Below, piece by piece: positions 42,307 to 52,025 of a stretch of 64,000 bases of DNA (positions within the stretch are counted from its first letter, which is position 1; each line of letters opens with the position of its first letter). The translations under genes and the position numbers were made by a program. The notes beneath the pieces were generated by a model that was not told where the DNA came from, did not search any database, and saw nothing but the letters and a program-made list of their open reading frames with translations. The stretch is from JAOUEA01 sp963790335. GTDB taxonomy: Bacteria; Actinomycetota; UBA4738; HRBIN12. The stretch is from contig CAWBOB010000007.1 of assembly GCA_963790335.1 (NCBI GenBank), forward strand, positions 186,001-250,000, given 5' to 3'.

Positions 42307-43260
42307 TCACGCACGGCCGATGCCGCGAGATGCGGCCCGCTCGGCCAGCATAGCTGCGGCGGCGTACGGGTCGGTCCGCCGCTGCACCAGATCCTCGGCG
42401 AGGGCAGGATCGGCCCGGAGCGTGCCGGCGATCTCGACCCGGAAGCGTTCAGCTGCGAGCGCCTCGACCTCACGCAGGAGACGGAGCCTGCGCTTGTCGT
42501 CGAGGGCACCGCTCGCTTCGAGATGCGCCCGGTGCGTCTCGACGGCTTCCCATACCTCGTCGATGCCCGCTCCGTCGGTCGCCGTCGCCGTGAGCACTGG
42601 CGGGTCCCAGTCGCGGGCGGCGCCCAGGTGCAGCATCTGGCGCAGCTCGCGCACCACCTCGTGGGCGCCATCGCGATCGGCCTTGTTTACGACGAAGACG
42701 TCGGCGACCTCGAGGATGCCCGCCTTGGCCATCTGGACGGCATCGCCCATGCCCGGCGCGAGCACGACGACCGCGGTGTCGGTCGCGGCTGCGACGTCGA
42801 CCTCTGCCTGTCCGACCCCCACCGTCTCCACCACGACCCGGTCGTAGCCGGCCGCGTCGAGGATGCGGACCGCTTCGGGCGCCGCGAGGGCCATGCCGCC
42901 GAGGTGGCCGCGCGTCGCCATCGACCGGATGAACACGCTCGGATCGGTCGCATGCTCCTGCATGCGCACCCGATCTCCGAGCAAGGCCCCTCCCGTGTAC
43001 GGGGAGGTCGGATCGACCGCGAGCACCGCCGCGCGCAGATCGCGCGCACGGCCGACACGGACGAGGCCGGCGGCAAGCGTCGACTTGCCGACCCCCGGGG
43101 CCCCCGTGAGCCCGATGGTCGCCGCCCGGCCCGTGCTGCCGAAGATGCCCTCGGAGAGCGCCTCGAGGTCGGCGGCGCCGTCCTCGACCGCGCTGATCGC
43201 CCGGGCCACCGCTCTGCGCTCCCCCGCGAGCACCCCGCGCACCAGTGCCTCGACATCCAT
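42307..43260 (-). CDS. meaB: MeaB/ArgK-type GTPase, mutase chaperone
   Basis: A 317-residue G3E-family GTPase that loads and protects the adenosylcobalamin of acyl-CoA mutases. Walker A is LTGAPGVGKSTLAAGL (about residue 52), VLAVDPTSPYTGGALLGDRVRM and VVVETVGVGQAEVD follow, and the guanine-specificity motif is FVVNKADRDG. It precedes the mutase large subunit by 38 nt on the same strand. The ATG at 43260 lies 8 nt after TAACCT. Confidence 0.95.
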   Translation of the reverse strand: MDVEALVRGVLAGERRAVARAISAVEDGAADLEALSEGIFGSTGRAATIGLTGAPGVGKSTLAAGLVRVGRARDLRAAVLAVDPTSPYTGGALLGDRVRMQEHATDPSVFIRSMATRGHLGGMALAAPEAVRILDAAGYDRVVVETVGVGQAEVDVAAATDTAVVVLAPGMGDAVQMAKAGILEVADVFVVNKADRDGAHEVVRELRQMLHLGAARDWDPPVLTATATDGAGIDEVWEAVETHRAHLEASGALDDKRRLRLLREVEALAAERFRVEIAGTLRADPALAEDLVQRRTDPYAAAAMLAERAASRGIGRA

Positions 43261-43268
43261 GGCGGCCA

Positions 43269-43274
43269 AGGTTA
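43269..43274 (-). promoter_or_regulatory. -10 element of meaB containing the PrsW stop codon
   Basis: TAACCT on the minus strand is 8 nt before the meaB ATG. Its first three bases are the TAA stop of the PrsW-family gene. Confidence 0.4.
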
Positions 43275-44484
43275 CCCGTCGCCGTCTCGCGCTCCCGACG
43301 CGGGCGCGGCTCCCGGGATCGCCCGCAGCGCCTCCCGGAGCGACGCGCAGTAGGCGCGATGGCGCACGAGCGCCGGATCGTTCGGCGTGCTCACCCGCGA
43401 GGCGATCATGGCGAGGTTGACCTGCTCACGCTGGAGCCGATGCAGCAATCCGGCGGCCCGCGCGCCGGCGCGACGGCGCATGGCCCCTCTGGCGTCCCGG
43501 CGGCGCCGGGGACTCTCGAGCAGGCGGAGCTCGTCGGCCGAGATGCCGTCGAGTCCGACCTCACCGTCGAGGGCCCCGCGGAGCCACCGGCGCTCCCGCC
43601 GACGAGCGAGCACCACGGCCATGGCCACGAAGGCGAGGAGCGGCAGTCCTTTGACCGCGGTGGCGACGACGACGAACAGGTGGTCGCCACCCGACCACGG
43701 CTCGTCGGGGAACAGCGAGAGCAGGGGCGAGTTCCACAGGAAGTGCGCGAGCACGGCGAGCGTCGAGAGGCCGGCCGCCAGGCCGAGACGCCGGCCGAGG
43801 GGTTCCGGTGGCCCGCCGGGACACGATGACCCCCACCGCCATGCCCACGAGACCCGTGTACAGCACGTGCCCGTAGAGACCGCTGGCGACCACGCGCACC
43901 CAGAAGCCCCGGAGCACACCGCCCGGCTCTCCGCCGAACACCGCCATGAAGTAGACGACGTCTTCCACGATCGCGAACCCGAGACCGCAGAGCGCCCCGT
44001 ACACGAACCCGTCCATGACATCGTCGACCTCGTCGCGCGCGATCAGGGCGATGAGCACCACGCCGCATCCCTTCACGATCTCTTCGACGAAGGGCGCGGT
44101 GAGGGCCGCGGTCCATCGGGCAGCGAACTCCGGCCCGGCGAGCCGTGCGACCGTCAGGCCCCATCCACCGTTGCCGATGGCCGACAAGGTCGTTGCCGCC
44201 ACCGCCCCCCACAGGAACACCGCGACGAGCAGCGGCGCCGGCTCCCGCTCGTAGAGGTCGAGCAGGTACACGACGAGGGCCACGGGCAGCCCGTAGAGGG
44301 CCAGCAGGAACCACGACAGGGCCCATCCTGCCGGGGAGACGCTGCGGATGAAGCTCTGCTCGGCGACGGCCACGATGCCCGTGAGCCCGACGATCACCGT
44401 GAAGAGCCAGAACGCGGGCTGACGGGGCTGCCACAACGACGTGTGGTGCCACGCGCGCCGCGGCGGGCGCCCGGGCGGACTCAC
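43272..44484 (-). CDS. PrsW family intramembrane metalloprotease, frameshifted at 43812-43814
   Basis: About 403 residues after repair. The first part has eight or so hydrophobic segments and the family's two acidic pairs: APFVEEIVKGCGVVL and LGFAIVEDVVYFM; LAHFLWNSPLL in the second frame supplies the downstream His/Asn. One extra G in a GGG run (43812-43814) separates GMAVGVIVSRR from PPEPLGRRLGL. PrsW-type enzymes cleave membrane-anchored regulators such as anti-sigma factors. The GTG start at 44484 overlaps the stop of the upstream gene. The C-terminal part is a cytosolic basic tail. Confidence 0.85.
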
Positions 44485-45083
44485 GACGCCGGCCCGAGTG
44501 ACGCCATGGAGATCATCGCGCGCAGATCCTCGTCGACGAACGCCAGCGATCCTTCGGGAGCGAGGGCGAGGAAGACCACGCCACGACCCGCGGGTGTGAC
44601 GACGGCGGTGATCTCGCCTTCGACGGCGACGCCCGTTCCCCGATCGATGCCGACGAACGTGAACCGCTGACCTTCGAGGCCCCCGGCCGTGACGGATGAG
44701 AGCTCTTCGGAGACCGACAGCTGGTCGAGCTGGTCACGCAGCAGCACCTCGACGACCTCGATCGCCAGCGAGGCAGGGTCGCCCGCGACCGATCCCCACG
44801 CGACGACGGCGAGCGTGCCGCTTCCACGGGTGACCCGCACGACGGGCCGGCCCGAGATCACGCCGGCCTCGGTCGGCTCCCAGCCCCTGAGCGGTTGCAC
44901 CGAGACCTCACCCGGGATCGAGACGGGCGGACCGGCCGGCTCCGAGAGCGCTGCGGACACGGCGAAGCCTCCGAACGACGTCACGATGAGCACCCCGAGC
45001 ACCGCGGAAGCGGGGAGCCAGCGGGCTGCGGTTCCCGGCGGGCGCGTCGATCGCGAGGTGTCGGGGCGGACCGGGGCGCTCAC
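44481..45083 (-). CDS. Membrane-anchored hypothetical protein
   Basis: A 200-residue protein with one membrane segment, ASAVLGVLIVTSFGGFAVSAAL, at about residues 26-47 and a 150-residue extracytoplasmic domain. The domain has alternating strands (VVRVTRGSGTLAVVAWGSV, GQRFTFVGIDRGTGVAVEGEI, GRGVVFLALAPEGSLAF) like other small actinobacterial anchored proteins of unknown function. GTG at 45083 overlaps the previous stop as GTGA, and its own stop overlaps the PrsW start, so it may be made together with the protease and serve as partner or substrate (inference). Confidence 0.65.
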   Translation of the reverse strand: MSAPVRPDTSRSTRPPGTAARWLPASAVLGVLIVTSFGGFAVSAALSEPAGPPVSIPGEVSVQPLRGWEPTEAGVISGRPVVRVTRGSGTLAVVAWGSVAGDPASLAIEVVEVLLRDQLDQLSVSEELSSVTAGGLEGQRFTFVGIDRGTGVAVEGEITAVVTPAGRGVVFLALAPEGSLAFVDEDLRAMISMASLGPAS

Positions 45084-45538
45084 CCGCGATGGTCTCCGGT
45101 GCCGGACCGTGGCGACTCCCGCTCGTGCACCGAGAGCAGCGCCGCGAATCGGGCGAGTCGAACCGGATGTCGCAGCATGCCCCGCACGTGCACACGCCCG
45201 GCAACGACGTCCGCGAGGACCGCCCGCCCGCGGCGGCGAAGCGGATCCGGAAGTCCGGCGCGCAACGGAGCCGTCGTCAACGCGAGCAGGCGCTGGGCAT
45301 CGGCGGCGATGCGCAGATGGGCCCCGTCGGCGGCCCCGTCGCACACGCGCGCGACCCCCTCCTCGAGCCGCAGCGTCACGACGACCTCGGCATCGGTGGC
45401 GGCGAGCACGATCAGGGACGGGCGGAGATGCGCGAGGCGCGAGGGATCCCTCGCCAGGTTCTGTCGGATCAGCGTCGCGACCATCTCGGCCAGCCCGCTC
45501 GGTTCGTCGCCTTCGAGCTCCACGACCGAGGACCTCAC
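45080..45538 (-). CDS. SCP2-like domain protein
   Basis: A 152-residue protein. The stretch from SLIVLAATDAEVVVTLRLEEG through ADGAHLRIAADAQRLLALTT to DVVAGRVHVRGMLRHP has the strand order and the closing R-G-D/K-like V-x-V-R-G-M-L pattern of sterol-carrier-protein-2 domains, which bind lipids. Similarity is weak and by eye. The GTG at 45538 overlaps the alcohol dehydrogenase stop as GTGA. Confidence 0.5.
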   Translation of the reverse strand: MRSSVVELEGDEPSGLAEMVATLIRQNLARDPSRLAHLRPSLIVLAATDAEVVVTLRLEEGVARVCDGAADGAHLRIAADAQRLLALTTAPLRAGLPDPLRRRGRAVLADVVAGRVHVRGMLRHPVRLARFAALLSVHERESPRSGTGDHRG

Positions 45539-46575
45539 GGTTCGACGAGCACCTTCGTGGCCTCGCGCGCGGCGAACCGCCGGTACCCCTCGGCCGCGTC
45601 GACGAGGCGCACCCGGTCGCTCACGAACGCCAGCGGGTCGAGCGCGCCCTCGGCGACCAGTCGCATCACCTCGCGCCATCTCGCGTGCACCGGACAGATG
45701 CCGGTGAAGCGGATGTCGAGCGCTCTCGCCCATGCGACGCCGAGCTGCAGCTCGACCGTCTCTCCTGCGTAGACGCCGGCGACCACGACCCGGCCCCCAC
45801 GCCGCACGATGGTGCTCGCCGTCCGGTACGCGTCGACGGCGCCCACGGCGTCGATGGCCGCATCTGCCCCCCGGTCCCCGGTCACCTCCGCCAACGCACT
45901 CTCGGCGCTGCGATCACCGACGTGCACCGGCGTCGCGCCGGCCTCGGCGGCGAGCGCGAGTCTCGCCGGCTCGCGATCGAGCAGGAACACCCGCTCGACG
46001 CCGAGCGCCCGCAGCGACAAGGCCGCGCACCAGCCCACCGGCCCCGCGCCGACGACGGCGACGACGTCGTCGGGGGCCGCGCCGGCCAGCGAGGCGGCAT
46101 GGTAGCCCGTCGTCAGGACGTCACCGACGAATACCGCGCGGTCATCGTCGACGGTCGCCGGCACGAGCACGAGGTTCACGTCGGCCCACGGCACCCGCAC
46201 CATCTCTGCGTGCGTGCCGGCGAGGTTCCCGCCGAACGGGCCTGCGCCGAACACCGCGGCATGCTCGCAGAGGTTGGTCTCGCCCCGGGCGCAGAACCAG
46301 CAACCCCCGCACGCCACCGCGAACGAGACCACGACCCGGTCCCCGGGGCGGACCGAGGCGACCTCATCACCGACGGCCTCGACGACGCCGACCGCCTCGT
46401 GGCCGAGCACCTCGCCCGGCGCCGTGGGGGTCTTGGCGTGCAGGAAGTGCAGGTCCGAGCCGCAGATCGCAGCCCGTGTCACCCGCACGAGCGCGTCGGC
46501 AGGGTGGCGGATCGCCGGATCGGGGACGTCGGTGACCTCGACCCTGCCCGGCTCCGCGAACACGACCGCCCGCAT
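45535..46575 (-). CDS. Zinc-dependent alcohol dehydrogenase (medium chain)
   Basis: A 346-residue medium-chain dehydrogenase. Catalytic zinc ligands are in AICGSDLHFLH and VLGHEAVGVVE, the structural zinc site is CGGCWFCARGETNLC, and the NAD-binding turn is VAVVGAGPVGWCAAL. The ATG directly follows the TAG stop of the SCP2-domain gene. Flanking SCP2-like genes suggest a lipid or sterol-related substrate (inference). Confidence 0.92.
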   Translation of the reverse strand: MRAVVFAEPGRVEVTDVPDPAIRHPADALVRVTRAAICGSDLHFLHAKTPTAPGEVLGHEAVGVVEAVGDEVASVRPGDRVVVSFAVACGGCWFCARGETNLCEHAAVFGAGPFGGNLAGTHAEMVRVPWADVNLVLVPATVDDDRAVFVGDVLTTGYHAASLAGAAPDDVVAVVGAGPVGWCAALSLRALGVERVFLLDREPARLALAAEAGATPVHVGDRSAESALAEVTGDRGADAAIDAVGAVDAYRTASTIVRRGGRVVVAGVYAGETVELQLGVAWARALDIRFTGICPVHARWREVMRLVAEGALDPLAFVSDRVRLVDAAEGYRRFAAREATKVLVEP

Positions 46576-46995
46576 CTAGGCCTCGTCGGGGAACCTGGTG
46601 GGAACGGTCCCGCACACGGCCACGAGCTCATGGGCGGCCTGCACGTAGCGCAAGATCTTCGGGAGGTCGCCCCGAACCCGGAGCTTGCCTTGCATCATCG
46701 CGCGCACCGGATCGAGGTCCCCGCGCACCACGTCCTTCCAACGGCGGTACGTCGCCGAGATCACGAACTCCGCCTGCTCGCCCCGCTCCTGGGACACGAC
46801 CGATCCGCTCCGGCACGTGCCGTGCCACAGATCCAGGTATCCCCACACGTCGTCGGGAACACCCCGCTCGGGATCCGCCTCGATGACGAATGCGATGTCG
46901 CCTTCCCAGTCGTGGGCCGCGAGACGGTATGCCTCGGACCCGTCGATGCGGTCCGACAGCGCCTGGAACCACCCCTCGCGCGGGAACTCGAACAC
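46576..46995 (-). CDS. SCP2 sterol-binding domain protein
   Basis: A 139-residue protein containing DWEGDIAFVIEAD, then AEFVISATYRRWKDVVRGDLDPVRAMMQGKLRVRGDLPKILRYV (seen in part), the hallmark M-x-G-K-L-x-V-x-G-D of SCP2 domains. It probably binds a hydrophobic ligand. GTG at 46995 is chosen because GGGGAGGG lies 5 nt before it; GTG at 47022 would add nine residues, but it abuts the TATGCT element at 47023-47028, which is then a plausible -10 for a 20-nt leader. Confidence 0.85.
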   Translation of the reverse strand: MFEFPREGWFQALSDRIDGSEAYRLAAHDWEGDIAFVIEADPERGVPDDVWGYLDLWHGTCRSGSVVSQERGEQAEFVISATYRRWKDVVRGDLDPVRAMMQGKLRVRGDLPKILRYVQAAHELVAVCGTVPTRFPDEA

Positions 46996-47054
46996 GCACG
47001 CCCTCCCCTCGATGCCGGCCACAGCATACGGACGCCGCCTCGGCGCCGCGGCGC

Positions 47055-47882
47055 TCACCCGGTCACGAGGATGATGACGATGCCGACGGCGTTGAATGCG
47101 ACGTGCGCAGCGATGCTCGACAGCAGGCTCTTGCGCCATTCGTAGACGAGGCACAGCCCGACCCCGGTCACGACCATGACCCCCTGCAGGAACACCGCGT
47201 CCGCCCATGGAGCGGCCACGTAGTGACCGAGCCCGAACAGCAGCGACGATGACAGCGCGCCCGGCCAGAAGCCGTGCCGGTCCCTGATGCTGCGGAATAG
47301 CACTCCCCGGAAGAAGAGCTCCTCGGCGATCGGTGCAGCGACGAGCGCGACCCCGAGGGCGGCGACCTGACCGGCGACCGAGAGGTCGCTCTCGATCTGC
47401 TGGGGCACCGCAACGGTCCGGTTCGTGACGATCTGCAACAACAACCCCACGATCAAGGCGGCACCGATCGCGACGACGGGGTACAGACCCAGGCCGATCG
47501 CGAAGCTCACCCCGAACTCCCTGATGCGGCGCGTCGCGGGCACGAGCCTGATCGCGTCGCGCCAGCCGGGGTGCGCTCGCCGGAGCCACAGCACCAGCCC
47601 GGTCACCCACACCGCGTTGGTCACCAGGGTGAGGCCGAGCACGCTTCCGTCCGCCGCTCCCTCGACGATGTCGATGCCGGTGATCGCGACGAGCGTGCCG
47701 CCGACCAGCCCCTGCGCGATGACGAGATTGGTGACGAGGTACGCGAGGAGCGCGTGCCACCATCGCCACGTGACCGCGAGCCATCCTTCGGGCAGGGTGG
47801 AGGCGGGCGGCACCCCCGCCGCGCCGGGAAGGGCGCGGGTGCCGAGGTCCGGCCGAGGTGGAACCTGGGGGGTCACGGTCAT
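47055..47882 (-). CDS. CPBP family intramembrane metalloprotease
   Basis: A 275-residue membrane protein of the Abi/CPBP (PF02517) family with about seven helices. The catalytic motifs are APIAEELFFRGVLFRSI (EExxxR), FGLGHYVAAPW and AAHVAFNAVGI (HxxxN). Members act like Rce1 proteases or as immunity proteins. The ATG at 47882 is 10 nt after TAGGCT, which contains the murA stop codon. It probably has both its own promoter and read-through from murA. Confidence 0.9.
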   Translation of the reverse strand: MTVTPQVPPRPDLGTRALPGAAGVPPASTLPEGWLAVTWRWWHALLAYLVTNLVIAQGLVGGTLVAITGIDIVEGAADGSVLGLTLVTNAVWVTGLVLWLRRAHPGWRDAIRLVPATRRIREFGVSFAIGLGLYPVVAIGAALIVGLLLQIVTNRTVAVPQQIESDLSVAGQVAALGVALVAAPIAEELFFRGVLFRSIRDRHGFWPGALSSSLLFGLGHYVAAPWADAVFLQGVMVVTGVGLCLVYEWRKSLLSSIAAHVAFNAVGIVIILVTG

Positions 47883-47892
47883 GGCGCTCGTG

Positions 47893-47898
47893 AGCCTA
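47893..47898 (-). promoter_or_regulatory. -10 element of the CPBP protease gene containing the murA stop codon
   Basis: TAGGCT on the minus strand, 10 nt before the ATG; its TAG is the murA stop. Confidence 0.4.
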
Positions 47899-49167
47899 CG
47901 GGACCCGGAACGCCGGTTCGTCGATGCGCCGCGCCTGCACCCCGAGACCGCTGAGCTTCGCCGCGAAGTCCTCGTAGCCCCGGTCGAGATGGTGCACGTC
48001 GGCGATCTCCGTCACACCGTCGGCCGTGAGCGCGGCGATCGTCATCGCGGCGCCCGCCCTGATGTCGAGCGCGCGTACTGGTGCGGCCGACAGGCGTTCC
48101 ACGCCCCGGATCACGGCGTGGTGACCCTCGGTCCTGATGTCGGCACCCATGCGCCGCAGCTCGTCGACGTACAGGAAGCGGCTCTCGAAGACGTTCTCGG
48201 TCGCGATGCTCGTGCCATCAGCGGTGGCGAGCATGGCCATGAGGATCGGCTGGAAGTCGGTGGCCACCCCCGGATACGGAAGCGTTACGAAGTCGATCGC
48301 GCGGGCGCGAACCGTCTGGGAGACGCGCATTCCGCCTTCGGTCATGACCACCTCGGCGCCCGCATCGGCGAGCTTGTGCAGGAGCAGGTCGAGATGGTCC
48401 GGGCGGGCGTTCTCGATCGTGACGTCACCTCGTGTGGCAACCGCCGCCGCCGCCCACGTTCCTGCCTCGATGCGATCGGCGATCGTCGTGTGCTCGGCGG
48501 GCTCGAGCGCTTCGACACCCTCGATCTCGATCGTGCTGGTGCCCGCGCCTTCGATGTGCGCGCCCATCGAGCGCAGGCACGTCGCGATGTCGGCGATCTC
48601 TGGCTCGCGGGCAGCGTTGTCGATGACGGTCGTGCCGCGCGCAAGCACGGCGGCCATCATCAGGTTCTCGGTGGCGCCGACGCTCGGATAGTCGAGCGTG
48701 ATCCCGGCGCCGCGCAGACCCGGCGTCGAGGCGACGAGGAAGCCGTGCTCCGACTCGATCCGGGCGCCCATCTTCCGTAGCCCCTGCACGTGCAGGTCGA
48801 TCGGACGCGAGCCGATCTCATCGCCTCCGGGCATCGCGACGCGGGCCCGCCCCGCCCTGGCGAGCAGCGAACCCAGCACGGCCGTCGAGGCCCGCATACG
48901 CCGGACGAGCTCGTACGGGGCCTCGACCGAGGTGATCTCGGTCGCGTCGATCGTGACCGAGCCCTCGCGCCAGGCGACACCTGCTCCGAGCCCCTCAAGC
49001 ACCTCGCCCATGGTGAGGCAATCCTGGATGTGGGGAACGTCGTGCAGCACGGTGCGGCCCGGGGCGAGCAGGGCGGCGGCCATGAGCTTCAGGGCGGAGT
49101 TCTTCGCGCCGGCGACCCGGATCGTGCCGGTGCAGCGCGCTCCACCGGTGACGAGGAGTCGTTGCAT
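47896..49167 (-). CDS. murA: UDP-N-acetylglucosamine 1-carboxyvinyltransferase
   Basis: First committed step of peptidoglycan synthesis, adding enolpyruvate to UDP-GlcNAc. Lys-Asn in GAKNSALKLMAAALL are active-site residues. The loop that carries the fosfomycin-reactive residue reads AMPGGDEIGSRPIDLHVQGLRKMGA (in part): the position usually occupied by Cys is Asp here, as in Mycobacterium tuberculosis MurA, which predicts natural fosfomycin resistance. The length of 423 residues is normal. It follows the atp operon. The ATG at 49167 has TACACT 9 nt upstream. Confidence 0.96.
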   Translation of the reverse strand: MQRLLVTGGARCTGTIRVAGAKNSALKLMAAALLAPGRTVLHDVPHIQDCLTMGEVLEGLGAGVAWREGSVTIDATEITSVEAPYELVRRMRASTAVLGSLLARAGRARVAMPGGDEIGSRPIDLHVQGLRKMGARIESEHGFLVASTPGLRGAGITLDYPSVGATENLMMAAVLARGTTVIDNAAREPEIADIATCLRSMGAHIEGAGTSTIEIEGVEALEPAEHTTIADRIEAGTWAAAAVATRGDVTIENARPDHLDLLLHKLADAGAEVVMTEGGMRVSQTVRARAIDFVTLPYPGVATDFQPILMAMLATADGTSIATENVFESRFLYVDELRRMGADIRTEGHHAVIRGVERLSAAPVRALDIRAGAAMTIAALTADGVTEIADVHHLDRGYEDFAAKLSGLGVQARRIDEPAFRVP

Positions 49168-49176
49168 GGGGGAACC

Positions 49177-49182
49177 AGTGTA
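49177..49182 (-). promoter_or_regulatory. -10 element of murA
   Basis: TACACT on the minus strand lies 9 nt before the ATG at 49167 and 23 nt after the atpC stop. A weak TCGGG/CCCGA hairpin lies between. Confidence 0.4.
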
Positions 49183-49205
49183 GGTCGGGACAGGCCCGAA
49201 GGCGC

Positions 49206-49667
49206 TCAGCCGGCGATGTCGATGCGGGCGAGGGCCTTGGCGCGTTCGGCCTCGATCGCGGCGATCTCTGACTCAGCGCGGTCGGAATCGCGCCGTTGCG
49301 TGAGGCGCTCCTCGAGCTCTGCCGCACGGGCGCGCGCAGCCTCGATGTCGACGTCACCGGCGAGCTCCGCGCTCGAGGCCAGTACGTCCACGCGGGTGGC
49401 ACCCGAGGCACCCTCATCGGTTGCAGCGGTCTCGCCGGCGGGGGCACTCGTCACGTGCATGAACCCGCCGTCGATCACCACACGGACCTCATCGTCACCC
49501 TCGCGCAGGATGCGCAACGGGCCGATCGCGAGCCGCACCATCATCGGCGCATGGCCGGTGAGGATGCCCACGTCGCCGTCGACCCCGTGCGCGATCACGC
49601 TCTCGGCCTCACCCGACCACACCTCGCGCTCTGGCGTGACCACGTGCACCTCCACCGCTCCGCTCAT
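49206..49667 (-). CDS. atpC: ATP synthase F1 epsilon subunit
   Basis: A 153-residue subunit that links gamma to the c-ring and restrains hydrolysis. VHVVTPEREVWSGEAESVIAHGVDGDVGIL (in part) starts the beta-sandwich; IDGGFMHV closes it. An Ala/Glu/Thr-rich insert of about 16 residues (SAPAGETAATDEGASGA) follows, then the C-terminal helical hairpin AARARAAELEERL. It is the last gene of the atp operon. Confidence 0.94.
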   Translation of the reverse strand: MSGAVEVHVVTPEREVWSGEAESVIAHGVDGDVGILTGHAPMMVRLAIGPLRILREGDDEVRVVIDGGFMHVTSAPAGETAATDEGASGATRVDVLASSAELAGDVDIEAARARAAELEERLTQRRDSDRAESEIAAIEAERAKALARIDIAG

Positions 49668-49701
49668 GGCGCGACCGCCTTCGGCTGCTTGAGCGCCACG
49701 G

Positions 49702-51131
<1,430 letters not shown>

Positions 51132-51135
<4 letters not shown>

Positions 51136-52022
51136 TCCTTCGTTGCGCCGGCAAGGGCCTCTGCCCCGCCGACGATCTCCATGATCTCGGTCGTGATCTC
51201 GTCCTGGCGAGCGCGGTTGGCCTGCCGGATGAGGATCTTCATGAGCTCGTCCGCGTTGTCGGTGGCTGCTTTCATCGCCCGCCGGCGCGCGGCGTTCTCC
51301 GACGCCGCCGACTCGAGCAACGCCGCGTACACCTTCGTGATCAGGTACTCCGGGAGCAGGTGGTCGAGGATGCGCTCGGGCTCGGGCTCGAACAGGTACT
51401 CGGGCGGCACGGTGTCACCGGCGCCGCTCACCTCCTCGGGAGCGATCGGCAGGAATCGCTTGACGGTCGCTCTCAGCGTGAACGCCGACCGGAAGTCGGT
51501 ATAGGCGCAGAAGAGCTCGTCGAACTCCCCCGCACCGAAATCCTCGATGAGGCGGGTCCCGATCTCACGCGCGACCTCGTACGGGGGCACCTCCGTGTGC
51601 CCTTGCCAGTCTTCACGGATCGTCGCGCCCCGGAACCGGAAGTACCCGGCGCCCTTCTTGCCGCTCACGTACAGCACGGGCTCGAGCCCGCGTTCGCGCA
51701 CCTTCGCCATGGTGCGCTCGGCGATCTTGATCACGTTGGCGCTGTACGCGCCTGCGAGTCCCCGGTCCGAGGTGCACACGAGCACCCCGGCCTTCGTCGG
51801 GTGCTCGCGCTCTTCGAGCAGCGGGTGCGAGAGGCTTCCGGCGTTCCGGGCCAGATCCTCCATCGCCGCGGTCAGCTGGATCGCATAGGGCCGCGCCGCT
51901 TCGACCCGCTGCTGGGCCTTCACGATGCGCGAGGAGGCGATCAGCTCCATGGCGCGAGTGATCTTCTTCGTCGACTGGACCGAGCGGATGCGCCGGCGGA
52001 CGACGCGGAGCTGTGCGCCCAT
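51132..52022 (-). CDS. atpG: ATP synthase F1 gamma subunit
   Basis: Central rotor shaft, 296 residues. The N-terminal helix has RRIRSVQSTKKITRAMELIA and the C-terminal helix has ENAARRRAMKAATDNADELM, both strongly conserved. The start is ATG at 52022, 3 nt after the atpA stop. Confidence 0.97.
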
Positions 52023-52025
52023 GGA

